DNA from: Crotophaga sulcirostris
Taxonomy: Eukaryota; Chordata; Aves; Cuculiformes; Crotophagidae
DNA: 64,000 nt
Direction of reading: 5' to 3'
NCBI GenBank assembly: GCA_013397455.1
Contig: VYZB01000120.1
Coordinates: forward strand, 1,337,461 to 1,401,460
The stretch's first letter is position 1. Every line of letters starts with the position of its first letter. Positions 34,351-45,870 of the stretch are shown piece by piece. The translations under genes were made by a program, and so were the position numbers. Under the pieces are notes generated by a model. It saw nothing but the letters and a program-made list of their open reading frames with translations, did no database searches and had not been told where the DNA came from.

Positions 34351-37103
34351 TTATACATACAGGGAAGCTGAGCTGGAGGAGACTACACCACCCTCAAAAC
34401 ATACTGAAAAGCCCAGACCTTCGGCTCAGCCTGGTGAGACCAAGGGTGCTTCAGTCTAAGTAACTCACACAGACATAGCTCACAGTCCATGCAGGAAGAC
34501 AGGATCTGCAGCATCACCCTGCAATTTCCAGCTGTTGTGACACCCTCAGTTCAGTCGCCTATCAGCCTTCTCATCTCTCCTTTCCCCATAAAAGTCATGC
34601 ACTGAGAACCGCTTATTTTTCCCTGGAGCCCCTTATTTTCAGGTTTGCCTTCACTTTTCTCTTGCATACCCATGTGATCCCTTTAACTTCTATTTTAAGA
34701 TGAAGATTTACTTGTTATTCAGCTTTCATTTCTGAGGCAGGGGTCATTTGTCACAAAGTACATATCTCTATAAATATTGCCACATGGTTTTCACCCTCAT
34801 TTGTCTGATGGGGGGGTTCTGACACAGACTGCTGATGCTAGGGCTGACTGGGGCCACCACTGCCACCTCTTGCCTCACCCCTGCGAGTGTATTTGAGTAT
34901 AACTACTGACTCGGTGGCAAGGTCAGTGGAAAAAGGACCAGAGCAGTGATGAATACCAATCTAGGGCAGATCCCAGCTAATGCCAATATCTTCTTTCACT
35001 CTTTTAACCAGCTTGACCAGGACTTGTTCCTTGCACATGTTTGTAATCACCAGAGGCAATGGTTATCAGAAGAGGTGCTCCTCAGGCATGTGGAAAATAC
35101 CATGCCAAAAGCACTCCCTGGAGCAGGACAGTTTATTTACCTTGCTCTAAGCCAATAAATGTTTTGTTAAATCTGGTTGCAGGTGTCATAGGATAATTAA
35201 TGCACATATCTTCTATCCGTGATTATTATTTGAATAAGCACCTGTGCCTGCACCCCAAATTGCACGAGCTACGCAGATGTGTCACCAAGAGATAGATGAA
35301 ATCTATCTTCAAATTCGTGATTCATGTTCAGCCCTAGAAAACTGAATGCTAATTTTAATTACCTTCTGGATGAATTGTTTAATTTTATTATTTTTTTAAA
35401 GAAAAAGGATTCCTCTAAAGCATCCCTAGCCAAGCATTTGGAGGACTACCACTCATTTGAAGGGTATTGATGAGCCACCAGCAGAAGAAAAAGTCAACAG
35501 CAGATACAGTGCCTGGGCATGCAACCTCCCTCCAGCACAACACGAGTGCCACAGCCAGTCTTATTTATGCTTACCACAACAGGGAGATCAGATGGTTCTT
35601 CTTTCAGCAAGAAATTGAATTTGTGTGTTGACCAAAAGGGTCACAATAAATACAAACTGGTGTGAATGGTGTGAATTCAGACAATCAGTCAAGTGAGCAG
35701 CACAATACTACCCAAACCAGAAAATCCGTGGTCTAAACAGAAACTACAACTACACTGATGTGAATATAGAACACAGCTCATATTTAAACCTGATTTTAGT
35801 CCCATCATCAGTGAGATTTATTTAGCTGCTTTACAGAATTTGGATTGATGTAAATACCTCCATGTATATTACACAGGTGAGAATTTTAACATGGAGTTTT
35901 TTCAGCCAGTAATGTTACTCAAATTCATAATTCTTATCAAACACTATAAAATAATGACTGAACGGCAAAGACTGTATGTTTGTTGAATGCTTTTTCATAT
36001 CAACCCAAACAGGACACAAGAGTTGTCAGGGCTTAGTGAGCATGAACATTTAAATAGTTCAAAGGAAAAAGGAGGCCAGAAGCAAGTCTGCATGCTCAAA
36101 CCATATCTAAGTATGCCAGAAGAGGTAATATTTATCTGTTATTTTAATTAGTTGTAATTTTAATTAGTATTTCAGTGCTCTGAAAACTCACAAAATAGTC
36201 TTGTTCACTGCAGGCTCTTTTCAAGGTGTTGGGTGCCTTTAGAGACAGCTGCAGATTTTAGAATCATAGAATCATTAAGGATTATCAAGTCTAAGATTAT
36301 TAAGTCCAACTGTCATTTTCTCCCTTCTCACCTAAACCTTTGCGCTGAAGTGTGGGCTGTGGCTCTCTCTGTAGTGGCTAGAGGGCAACTCCCACCAATC
36401 CCTCAAAATTCACCTGCCTTCAGGAGCTGAGCTGAGAAGCAACCAGCTAACCTCTGGTTCCCAGGAGCCCTTGCCAAGCCTAGAAGGAGTATCCTGCACT
36501 CAGGTCAGTGCAGAGATGATGGTTGATGTCTATGCTTGACAATATCAGAGAGAGACACTACACCAATGGCCTGCAGAAAAGCAGAAAACATCATCAGTGT
36601 TGTGAGATAAGCTGGCCCTAATATACCAACTGCCATCTCTGCAATGCTTAACGTAAGCTCCTGTTTATAAACCTAATCCAAACTAGCTCCTGCTGGGCTT
36701 GCACAAACATTGCCAGCAGAGATGCACAAAGCCTCAGAGCAAGACAGGGAGCATAATAGTTCTCAGTGGTGTACTTCTTGCAGTCTGTAACATGCATTAA
36801 CAGACAAGGAGAGTCAGTGAATTCATGTATCTACTGTAAAAGCCTGGTCTCACTCCTAGCAGTTTTACAGGGAGCACTTTTAGTCAAGTAATAAATATCC
36901 TTCAAATTAAAAACTATGGCCCTGGTCCTGAGCTGCCCCCTAATGCACCCCAACAGTACTGAGGGTTGCCAAGTTCAACTTGTACCTGCAATCACCAGGT
37001 AGGCACTTATTTGCTATACATTGCGTAGTTATATGACCTGTGCATTTATATCAAAACATTAATATTTAAAGCAGAAAAATCAATTCAATATCCCTTTCAA
37101 GAG
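34351..37103. other. intergenic with a CR1 scrap
   Basis: Unique sequence except for the CR1 tail at 36.26 kb. Frames up to 70 codons only. Confidence 0.5.
36257..36320 (-). mobile_element. CR1 LINE tail remnant
   Basis: AGAATCATAGAATCATTAAGG and AGATTATTAAGTCCAACTGTC match the complement of a CR1 3' end, but the middle (the GGAAAAGACCTCT part) is shortened or rearranged. Nothing of ORF2 can be recognised after 36320. Confidence 0.75.
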
Positions 37104-37548
37104 AAAGCAGGTTGAGAAGGGCAACGAAGCTGGTGAAAGGAGCTGGAGAACAAGTCTTACATGGAGCAGCTGAGGCAACTAGGGTTGTTTAGTCTAGAGA
37201 ACAGGAGGCTGAGCGGAGACCTCATCGCTGTCTACAACTGCCTGAAAGGAGGTTGTAGCGAGGTGGGTGCTGGTCTCTTCTCCCAAGTGACAGGTGAAAG
37301 GACGAGGGGAAATGGCCTCAAGTTGCACCAGGGGAGGTGCAGATTAGACATTAGGTAAAGTTTCGTGACTGAAAGGGTTATCAGACACTGGCACAGGCTG
37401 CCCAGGGAGGTGGTTGAGTCACTACGCCTGGAGGTGTTTAAAAGACAGGTAGATGAGTTTCTCAGGGATAGGGTTTATTAGTGGACAGGTGTGGTTGGAC
37501 TCAATGATCTCAGAGGTCTTTTCCTACCAAGCGATTCTATGACTCTAC
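37104..37548 (+). mobile_element. CR1 LINE 3' fragment
   Basis: AGAAGGGCAACGAAGCTGGTG opens the fragment inside ORF2. A 65-codon frame at 37161-37358 reads [40 protein letters not shown], then stops at what was RKKFF. The 3' UTR contains TCAATGATCTCAGAGGTC, and the terminal motif is GCGATTCTATGACTCTAC. It is close in sequence to the copy at 22.3 kb and in opposite orientation to the next copy at 38.0 kb. Confidence 0.94.
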
Positions 37549-38009
37549 AAACAAAGCAAAGCAGAAAAATACCCACCAAAACTGGCCTATGCCACCTTGT
37601 GTGCTAGAAGTCCTGAACCTTCAGAGTGCAACAGCTGGAGTACATTTTTATCCCATGGGATGTTTTGCTGCAGATTAGCCTCTGCACATTGTGCATGGCC
37701 TTTAACTTTCAGGTATTTGGGCCTGTGGAAAATATTTAGCTGGGGTCTCACCCAAAGCCAAGGAATTTTAGCTGAAGATGCAGTCCTTGTCTGAATGGTG
37801 GGGAATATCCTCAAGAAATAATTAAAATAATTAAGAAGCAAAGAACAAAATATCCCCAGCTCCAGATCCTTCTGCCAGTCTGCTCTTCACTGTCATTCCC
37901 ATCATCTTCCTGTGCTCTTCCTGCTCACGTCACAAATACTTTGAACACTGAACATCTATTCAGCCCAAATTCTGGAGAACTGGAGCACAACAACAAGAGC
38001 AGGAGCACC

Positions 38010-38327
38010 ACAGTATCACAGTATTACAAGGTATTAAAAGGACCTCTGAGATCATCGAGTCCAACCTATAACCCAACACTAACACCAACCCATCATCTAA
38101 GCCATGGCACTGAGTGCCTCATCCAACCTCTTCTCAAACACCTCCAGGGTCAGTGACTCCACCACCTCCCTGGGCAGTGCATTTCAATGGCTAATTACCC
38201 TTTCAGTGAAGAACTTTTTCCTAATACCAAGCCTAAACTTTCCCTGATGAAGCTTGAGTCCATGTCCTCTACTTCTGTCACTGGTCATCTGAGAGAAGAG
38301 ACCAATCCCTGCCTGACTACAACCTCA
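38010..38327 (-). mobile_element. CR1 LINE 3' fragment
   Basis: Starts on the plus strand with CAGTATCACAGTATTACAAGG and GGACCTCTGAGATCATCGAG, then GAGTGCCTCATCCAACCTC and GACTCCACCACCTCCCTGGG. It is nearly colinear with the copy at 2887-3229 and clearly of the same CR1 group. It faces the plus-strand copy at 37.1-37.5 kb, leaving about 460 bases between two inverted CR1 3' ends. Confidence 0.93.
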
Positions 38328-40169
38328 ACCACTCTTTTTCTGCTCAGTAATTCAGTTCTTTGAATCATCAGGATAAACTATGTGGCCTTGGAGAGTATTC
38401 ATCCACTTGGGAATTGGATTACAGCTTCATAGAACAGCACAGAACTCCTATTATCACCTAAATAAAGCTGCCATCATTCTGGAACAAATAGGTGGAAGCA
38501 GTCAGTCACCAAGAATCCAGAGCTGAAGCAAAGAATAATAAACTGACATACAGTTCTTCAGAAATTCTTCGCAAGAAGGCAGATTTAATGCCCTTAAAGC
38601 TAGGCATTTACACACAAGAAAAACCACCCACTCATCTTTTTTATCTTGTCTTATCTAAAGCGCCGAGGGCTTTGTAAAGACGGGATCCAGGTGCAACGCT
38701 TTCTGAATAGCTGATGATGACAATGCATCCACCATATTATCCTCTCTCACAAGACGATGCCTGAGAAGTTTCTCAGCATTTATAAGCTAGAAAAGGAGCT
38801 GGTTTTATTGCAGCTGCCCAAGACTTTACCAGGCTCAATACAAAATCCTGGCTGATTAAAAACCTCTTGCTGCAGTTTTTTTGCAGCTTGTGTGGAAAAA
38901 TGAGCTGCTGAAAGATAAGTTCTTCCACAGTGTCAGTTGGACCCTCTTCTGACTCCACTGCTAAGCCATCACAAGTACTGAATAAGTCACTTCAACTTTT
39001 TTGCATATGTATAAAAGGAGACAGGCTCATCTTTGCAAAAAATCTTTGGGCAAGTCCCTATAGATAGTGATTTACAAGTGTGATGTACTGTGACTGTTTT
39101 TTCTCCTTTTGGTGTGGAGATGGAATCATTTACCCCATAGTCACCATGGGGGGACCAGGGACTTGCCAATTAAGGATGCACAACCCATCTAAAAAGGCTT
39201 TGCACTAAAAGACCAACTCCTTTTCCATTCTGGAAATGCTCATGAAGCTGTTTCACAAGGATCTACAGGTAAGACCTACCTTCAGGACCATGTCACTGGG
39301 GAAAAAATAGCATCATTTAAGGCCTAGCATCACTGCTCTTAAGCTTATGTCTCCAGTATCTAAGGGCTTAGGAAGAGGCAAGCTTTCCTCACAAGGACCA
39401 GCTCAGCCTGTGCACAGGCACCCAAGATGGGACATGTCCTCACCTCTCTCCCCTCTGCCCTCTCCCTGCTCCCAGCTCTTTGTTCTTGCTGCTTACCTTG
39501 TGTCAGTGAGTGACAGACCTCCTGAGAGCCATTTTCCCCTCACATAATTGCAGTGAGCTCCTTCAGAAAAAATCTCAACCTGTGTAGTTTTCTGCTGCTG
39601 GAATACATTGAAGCAGCTCGCCTCGGAGTTTGAATAAGAGCCGAGCCTGCACAAGGGCATATAGAGAGAGGAGTGGAGACATGCAGTGGAGCAGGGAAAG
39701 GGTTAAAGCCTCCGCCTGTTATTATCAAAAAGCAATGAGAAGCCATGAAGTTGGCCCTTCTGTCTGCAGAGACAGATGTGAGTGAGCTCAGACAGTCCGC
39801 AGGCAAAGGACGGGGATTTCTGCTGCACAAAAGAAGGCAATGTCACTCCTGTAAGCACTATCACCAGGATCTACACCAGAGAGCAGGGTCCACTCTGGGT
39901 GCTCACACTTCAAATAAATGTTAAATGCAGGTTTCGAAACACAGTTACAGGAGTGAGCATGCTGAGAAACCCCTGAAGTTCAACCTATTTACATTAACAA
40001 ATAAGAGACTACATTGGGTTAGTTCCGTTTTAGGCGTAGCTTCATGAAGAAGTCACTGCTAATAGAAAAGTCTTTAATCCAGCAAACAAATGTGTAACAA
40101 GCATAGCCTCTGGGCAGGAAAGAGAAGTTAAATTAATTGAGATTCAAAATGAGGTGTGCAGATGCAGTC

Positions 40170-40310
40170 AGTTTCTCAGTACTCAAGGTGTTTAAATCAA
40201 GGCTGGATGCTTTTTTAAAGACCACGTCACAGATTGACAAGAAGTTACAGGCTTGATGCAGCAATCTCTTGATGCAGTTTGATGGGCTGTAATACACAGC
40301 CTTTAAAATC
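40170..40310 (+). mobile_element. ancient CR1-type tail (turtle/crocodile-like family)
   Basis: ACTCAAGGTGTTTAAATCAAGG, GCTGGATGCTTTTTTAAAGA, GAAGTTACAGGCTTGATGCAG and GATGGGCTGTAATACACAG follow in order the 3' region of an old amniote CR1 family common in turtles and crocodilians. The usual ending (GCAGGAGGTCAGACTAGATG) is lost. The divergence suggests an insertion older than modern birds. Confidence 0.65.
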
Positions 40311-43300
40311 TCCAGAGGACCAAAATCCACAACAAGAAGTGTGTCCTATTGTTTCACTGGTGCCTCCTCTGTGGTGTGCTGGGCTCCTACAAGGCGAGCG
40401 TCACTTGCACAGGTGTGTGTCCAGCTCTGCTCTCCAATGGGGTGCTGGAATTACATACTCTCAACAACGTAAATCTAAGGAGCTGCCTGGACAGCTGTGT
40501 ATGCTGCTGCCACTGCTATGATAACACAAGCACACCTAGGGCCAGACCTGGCTGCTCTGCTCCCAGCAGGCATCAAGAGTTCCCCCCAGCAGCGCCCTGC
40601 TCCTCCCTCTTCCTAACGCTTTTGTGTCTTGTTGGTTTGGCTGCCCTTACTTGGCACCTTTTTGGTTTTCAGCTGCGGAAGAAATCACTGCTCAGAGTCT
40701 GAACTGCTGAGGTTTGCTCCCTGAGGCGCACACCACTGGCATGTATGCAATGTGCAGCTGGGACTCTGTTTGTATGTGAGACATAGGGGGTGGACAAGAG
40801 CTAAGGGATGGAAAGCGTGCTGTCCAGCCTTTCTCTCAGAGTTCAAACCGTGAGCATCACCAGCAGGAACAACAAGCCACTCTTTCCCAGCATACATAAA
40901 CTCTTCCCATACCCCAGCCAGGATGGTCACTGTCTTTCAGAGCTTTGCAGTCCTCTCAGGTCTCCCCATTTGGGGAGGCTTGAATCTATTCTTTTTAATA
41001 TTTAAGTAGTAGTTGAGGTGTTTGAGCAAGCAGCTGTTGTTGCTATATGCTTTAAGGTGTGACATCCTGGTAGAAGGTATTGGCCAGCAGTCCCCAGCTG
41101 CCAAAGGGGACATGGGAAAGATGGCACAGTCGAAGAGCATGTGAGATCCTGATAAGGAGTCCCATTCCACACAAACATCCTCCTCCCTGTAGCATCCAGA
41201 GGGCACGCAGCAGGCACCCCTCAGCCTACAGGCTACCCTGCTCTCCCCACTCTCTCCATCCATTCCAACAAAGCCCAAGTCAATGTTTTGTTGTTGTTTT
41301 TTTTTTTTTACAGATCTTTAGTCACAGTTCTCCATACTTAATTCCATCCTACTTTAAGACTCAAAGAGTTCAGCTTGCCCTTGCAGCTATTAACAGCGCC
41401 ATAACAAACTCTGGCAGCAGAGTCACTCTTGCTTCTGCTGCCCAACAGATGAGGCTATGGCAGCACTCTGGGATATTATGACATCCAGTGGTCACTCAGG
41501 TGAATCACCACCTCTTTCCAAGACGCCTCTCCCCAGTTTAAGATCCATAAAGATGCAGTGGGTGATCACATCTTCCTTTGTGCTGGAGCAAGGTGAGTGC
41601 ATGGTCAGTTTTCAGCGATAACACTGGTGTCTAAGCAAGCAGACCTTGGCTTATTCAAAAAACTGATTGTAAAAATATGAAAAATATGTACCCTGCAAGG
41701 CAATAACTGGTTAAGGCAAACAGCTATCTGCTAACCGTACCTTGGGAGATAGAGATGCTGTCTGAGAGCACCAAGAGAAGTAGATCAATGTGCCCTGTGA
41801 ATACACAGATTCTACAAGGTTTCCCTCAGAGGCACAGGGAGCAGGGTGCTCACAGGGCTTAGCAGCCCCAGCAAGGATGACCCAGTACGCTCCTTGCTGG
41901 AGCAACTGGAGTGACCAGCTGCCTCAATTTCCACAGCAAGTTCTAAGGAAGGCATTGATGCTTTACAAAGCATAAATGCAAGAAGTGCAATTAAAGAGCA
42001 AACTTAGAAGCAATGATATCAGGATCGGGATATATTTAGTTTTCCCCAAGGACAGCCAGTGATATAACCAGCATTATTACTCAATGTTCCACAAATGAAC
42101 CATTCTTTCAAAGTTTGTGAGGTGGCGGTTGCTTTCTTGAGTGCTGAATTCACTCCACTCCCACTCATGTCAGCAACTTGACTTGCAGCTGATTTTAAGT
42201 CTTTTAGCCCAAATTGCCTTTTTCTCCCCTTGTGAGTGCTCTCGCCAGGGAGCCTTCCTGAAAAGCACAGCAAGAACTAGATTGCTCAGGCTTACAACAA
42301 ATTGGGAGAAAATGGAGTAGGAGCAACAAGGCAGCTGCTCCCCATCAAACATCATAGTAAGGACCTGCCTGCCTAGGATATCTGAATTTCTCAGCTCCTT
42401 GAGGATGATGGGGATTTCACAAGCCTCTTCCTGGAACCGAAATAATAATTCTGCAGTCATCAGCCTTAGCATATGATCTTTGGTTTTTATACGTGTTTCA
42501 TTAAAATCAGACACTGAAGAACAATGTAATTTTACAAAGAACTGGTAAAATACCCAAAGATAAAGCTTTCATTTAAACAGAAGTCCTTGATTTTGGCACA
42601 AAGCTACTATTCCCCTACACTAAAAGGACAGCTATGAGATTACCACTTCTGTATGTTCATATATCACATACATCACTCAGCGATATGGCATATCACTGAG
42701 CCCAAACCATCGCTTTTCTTTAATCTCACTGCTTGCCTGTGTGATTAACCCTCTGCTTCCAAGCTGTGCCAACTCTTATCACACAGCTTTAAAATCCTCA
42801 TGTTTCCTGAGATCAGAGGATACTTGGCAAGAAAAAAACCTGCCTCCCATCCACACTGCAAAAGCGATGGTACAAAACAATGGTGAAACTTATTTGGAGA
42901 GGTTGAGTGTCTATTGGGAATGGAATCCAACATTAGAGCTAGCACACCTTGCACACAGGTCTGGAGGGAAAGATGTGGTGGCATAGGCGTCTCCATTTTC
43001 AGTGAAGGAAGAACTGGGCTGCTATAAAGATATGCACAGGCTGATCCAATTCAAGTAAGAGGAATTACTAGGCACCTCTGTCCCCCTTACCACATGGTTT
43101 ACTCATGCATTTTTAAGCAGAACCACCTAATGCAGCAGAGCCACCTTCCTTAAATGAGAGACGGTATGGACAGCTAGGTAGTTACAGCTTTTCCAAGAGG
43201 ATTGGAAGCTGGGATCTCTCAGTTTTAAAAATGCTGGTCACCAGGATGTGTCTGATCCCCTTGATCTTGGGGTGTTTTGGAGAGGGGGACATCCTCCACA

Positions 43301-44269
43301 CCTGCTGCAGAAGCGAGACACTGCTTATGCCGAGAGTCCAAAGCAACCTGCTCCTCTGGGAAGAGTGGCTGCTGGAGTATGTGTTTCACACCAGTTCCCT
43401 GGAGAATGGTCCTGGCAGGAGGGACTGCCTGGCCCCACCAGAGGGCACAGGACCTGCGCTAATTACCAGCTCCCTTCTGCTTCTGTTCTGTTCTTTTTGG
43501 TTTGGATTCTTTTTTGTCAGCCTCTAATCCCAATTTAGGCAGACTGGCTCCCACCTTTAATAAGAGGAGGTGAGGAACAGCTTCCTAAACTGCCTCTTAT
43601 CTATGTCTGACTGTGAGCATTTTTAGTCCATCACATTACAAAGTCAGATGTTAACGATGATTTATCCTAACATCTCAGACATTGCATGGAGAAAGCCTGG
43701 GATCAATGGCTGGATACCTACCACACAAAGCTGAGGGGCTTCAGAAGAAGTCCCTGTTCAGGTGTAAAGTTCCTGCTTCCTTCTGCCAGTGTAAATACTC
43801 ACCTTCTGTTTCAGCACAACAACAACAAAACATGTTCATTTAAACTCCATGAGCCGTGGCCAGGAGAGGAGCCTTTTCACAATTAGGCATGGCTCAGAGA
43901 AGGTTTAAGTGCTTTAGTGCCTCTTTGCCATTAGTGGCTACCTCCCAGCTGAGATGCAGGATCTGGCTGTCTGCTAATTTGGATACAGTAATTAGAGGCT
44001 GAGAGCTCTGCTGGGCCGTATCCCAGCCCCAGTGTATGATGTGGATATAGCTATAGCTGTATTTCTGGTATTTGTGGTGAGAAAAGACTTTTTCCACTTA
44101 AAACACCAGGTTGAATTTTATATATGTTATTCCCATCAGGAGTGTCTTGGTAAAGGATAACACTTGCCTGGAGGAGATTGCCTGGTACTTCTCCAAATCT
44201 GAGGAGACCTGCATTTAATCTGAAATTAAAAGCTAATACTTTTAATGGTTGGGTCACTTTTGAAAGAAT

Positions 44270-44325
44270 AATTAAAAAAACCAAAAACACACACAAAAAA
44301 ACCAAACCAAAAAAACAACCATGCC
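44270..44325 (+). repeat. A-rich low-complexity tract
   Basis: A run of A blocks separated by CC and CACACAC units spans about 55 bases. No retroposon body was recognised directly upstream, so it is called simple sequence. Confidence 0.7.
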
Positions 44326-45426
44326 AGGAGAACTGCCAGAAGAACTTGGGAGAAAAACTCATAGTATGAAAAGTACGTTATGATACTTAAAAGGTCACCT
44401 TGGTCACCTTAAACAAGGGAATGTCCCCTCAGCATCAAGCTGTTTGCACATCAGTGGGGTGTGGGCACAAGCCTGACTTCCAGGAAGGGGAGTGGGAAGG
44501 AGGAAGGCCCATGGTGTGATTTTGCTGGGCAAAAATCTGTGTGCAAGGCCCCAGGAGTGGCAGGGCTTGGGAGCAGCACGCTGTTGGAGTAGGCAGGGGA
44601 TCAGGGAGTGGGGACATTCACATCCCCTCACCACACGCAACAGCATCCCCTCCACAAGCAGCCCATGGGTGTCCTTAGAAGATATCTCCTAAGCTAATTT
44701 TCTACTGGCACATTATCTTCCTCTACTATGATGTGTTTGTTTATCAAAAGCATAGACTGCTTGCTAAATCCTTTGTAGCTCACTGCAAACAGCTTCACCT
44801 GATGTCTCAGCCCTTCACCCACCAGCTGCATGTGATTTTTCCCTTTCCAGCTTCCAGCCTGCCCCCCCTAAGGATATAAGGACTTCTTGGTTTGGTTTTT
44901 TTTTTCATTTAAGCAAGCTTTTGCTAAGAAGACGTATCTGAGGCATGCATAGACTGTTCTTTAATCCTTTACCTCCCACACTTCCCTCTTTTCTTAAACC
45001 AAGCTGTTAATAAGAATGCAGATTACTGTAGTCAGAATTTATAGCAAGAATTTGCAGTAGCCAAATGTAAATTTTAAAAAGTGGCAGCAGCAGCATGATC
45101 ACACCACAGCTCTGCTCATCAACATTTCTACAGTATGTATTTTCCACAGTTTACCTATCACAACTTATAGCCTTAGATACAGCTTCAAATGAGTAAGCCT
45201 GTTTTTAAGGATTTCCTGTGTTGTAAGTGACAACATTTCATACCTCAGTGTATTTAAATCTACACTGACTGTGAGGTCTCAGTGTGATTATCACATGTAA
45301 ATGGCAAAAAAAAGAAAAGAAAAAGTGAATCTCCCCAGAGTGCTACTGAAACTGGAGCATGCAAGCTTATCTCTGTATAGCTGTGGTTTGGGGAGAAATT
45401 GAGCACTGGGTGTCCCCCTGAAATGG

Positions 45427-45870
45427 TGTTGTGGTTTAATCCCAGGTAGCAACAAAGCACCATGCAGCTGCTCATTCACTCCCCCCACCCCAGTGAGATG
45501 AGGGAGAGGATTGGAAGGGTAACATTTAGGACACTCGTGGGTTGGGATAACAACAGTTTAATGATTGAAACAAAACAAAATAATATTAACAAAAATACTA
45601 GTAATAAGAAATTATAATTAAAAGTAAAATAGCAAAAAGAGAGAGGAATAAAATCCAAGAAAAACAGTGAGGCAAATGAAAAACAATGGTTTATCACCTG
45701 CTGAATTATACCCAGCCAGTCCCTCAGCAACAATAGCCCATGGCCAGCTTCCCACAAGTTTATATACTGAGCATGATGTCACATGGCATGGAATATCCAT
45801 GGGAGCCATGGATGGACATGCATCACCTCCAGGAACTACAGCACAGCTTGGCTGGGTGGGGCCAATCCTA
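45427..45870 (-). mobile_element. solo LTR of an avian endogenous retrovirus (ERV family)
   Basis: Read on the minus strand, this is the long terminal repeat that is abundant in bird genomes. It has GGATATTCCATGCCATGTGAC, then CATGCTCAGTATATAAAC with a TATA box (complement at 45759-45766), GGGACTGGCTGGGTA, a T-rich stretch, ATTAAACTGTTGTTATC with the poly(A) region, CCCAACCCACGAGTG, and the end ATTAAACCACAACA at 45427. No internal retroviral genes are seen on either side, so it is a solo LTR left by recombination. The 5' (U3) edge is unclear and may be truncated. The limit given near 45870 is approximate. Confidence 0.8.
45759..45766 (-). promoter_or_regulatory. TATA box of the ERV LTR
   Basis: The complement reads TATATAAA inside CTCAGTATATAAACT, the conserved core-promoter position of this LTR family. 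The copy is degraded, and present activity is not known. Confidence 0.5.

Larger units (their letters stand above)
38328..45426. other. intergenic with an ancient CR1 tail at 40.2 kb
   Basis: GC content rises around 39.3-41.5 kb and 43.2-44.7 kb, and frames of 80-133 codons appear on both strands. None has a domain or plausible splice structure. Apart from the CR1 tail and an A-rich tract at 44.3 kb, no repeats were recognised. Confidence 0.45.

Noticed and set aside
41080..41481. 133-codon plus-strand frame
   Set aside because: Contains a low-complexity phenylalanine run from a T tract, no domain, and antisense frames of similar length overlap it.
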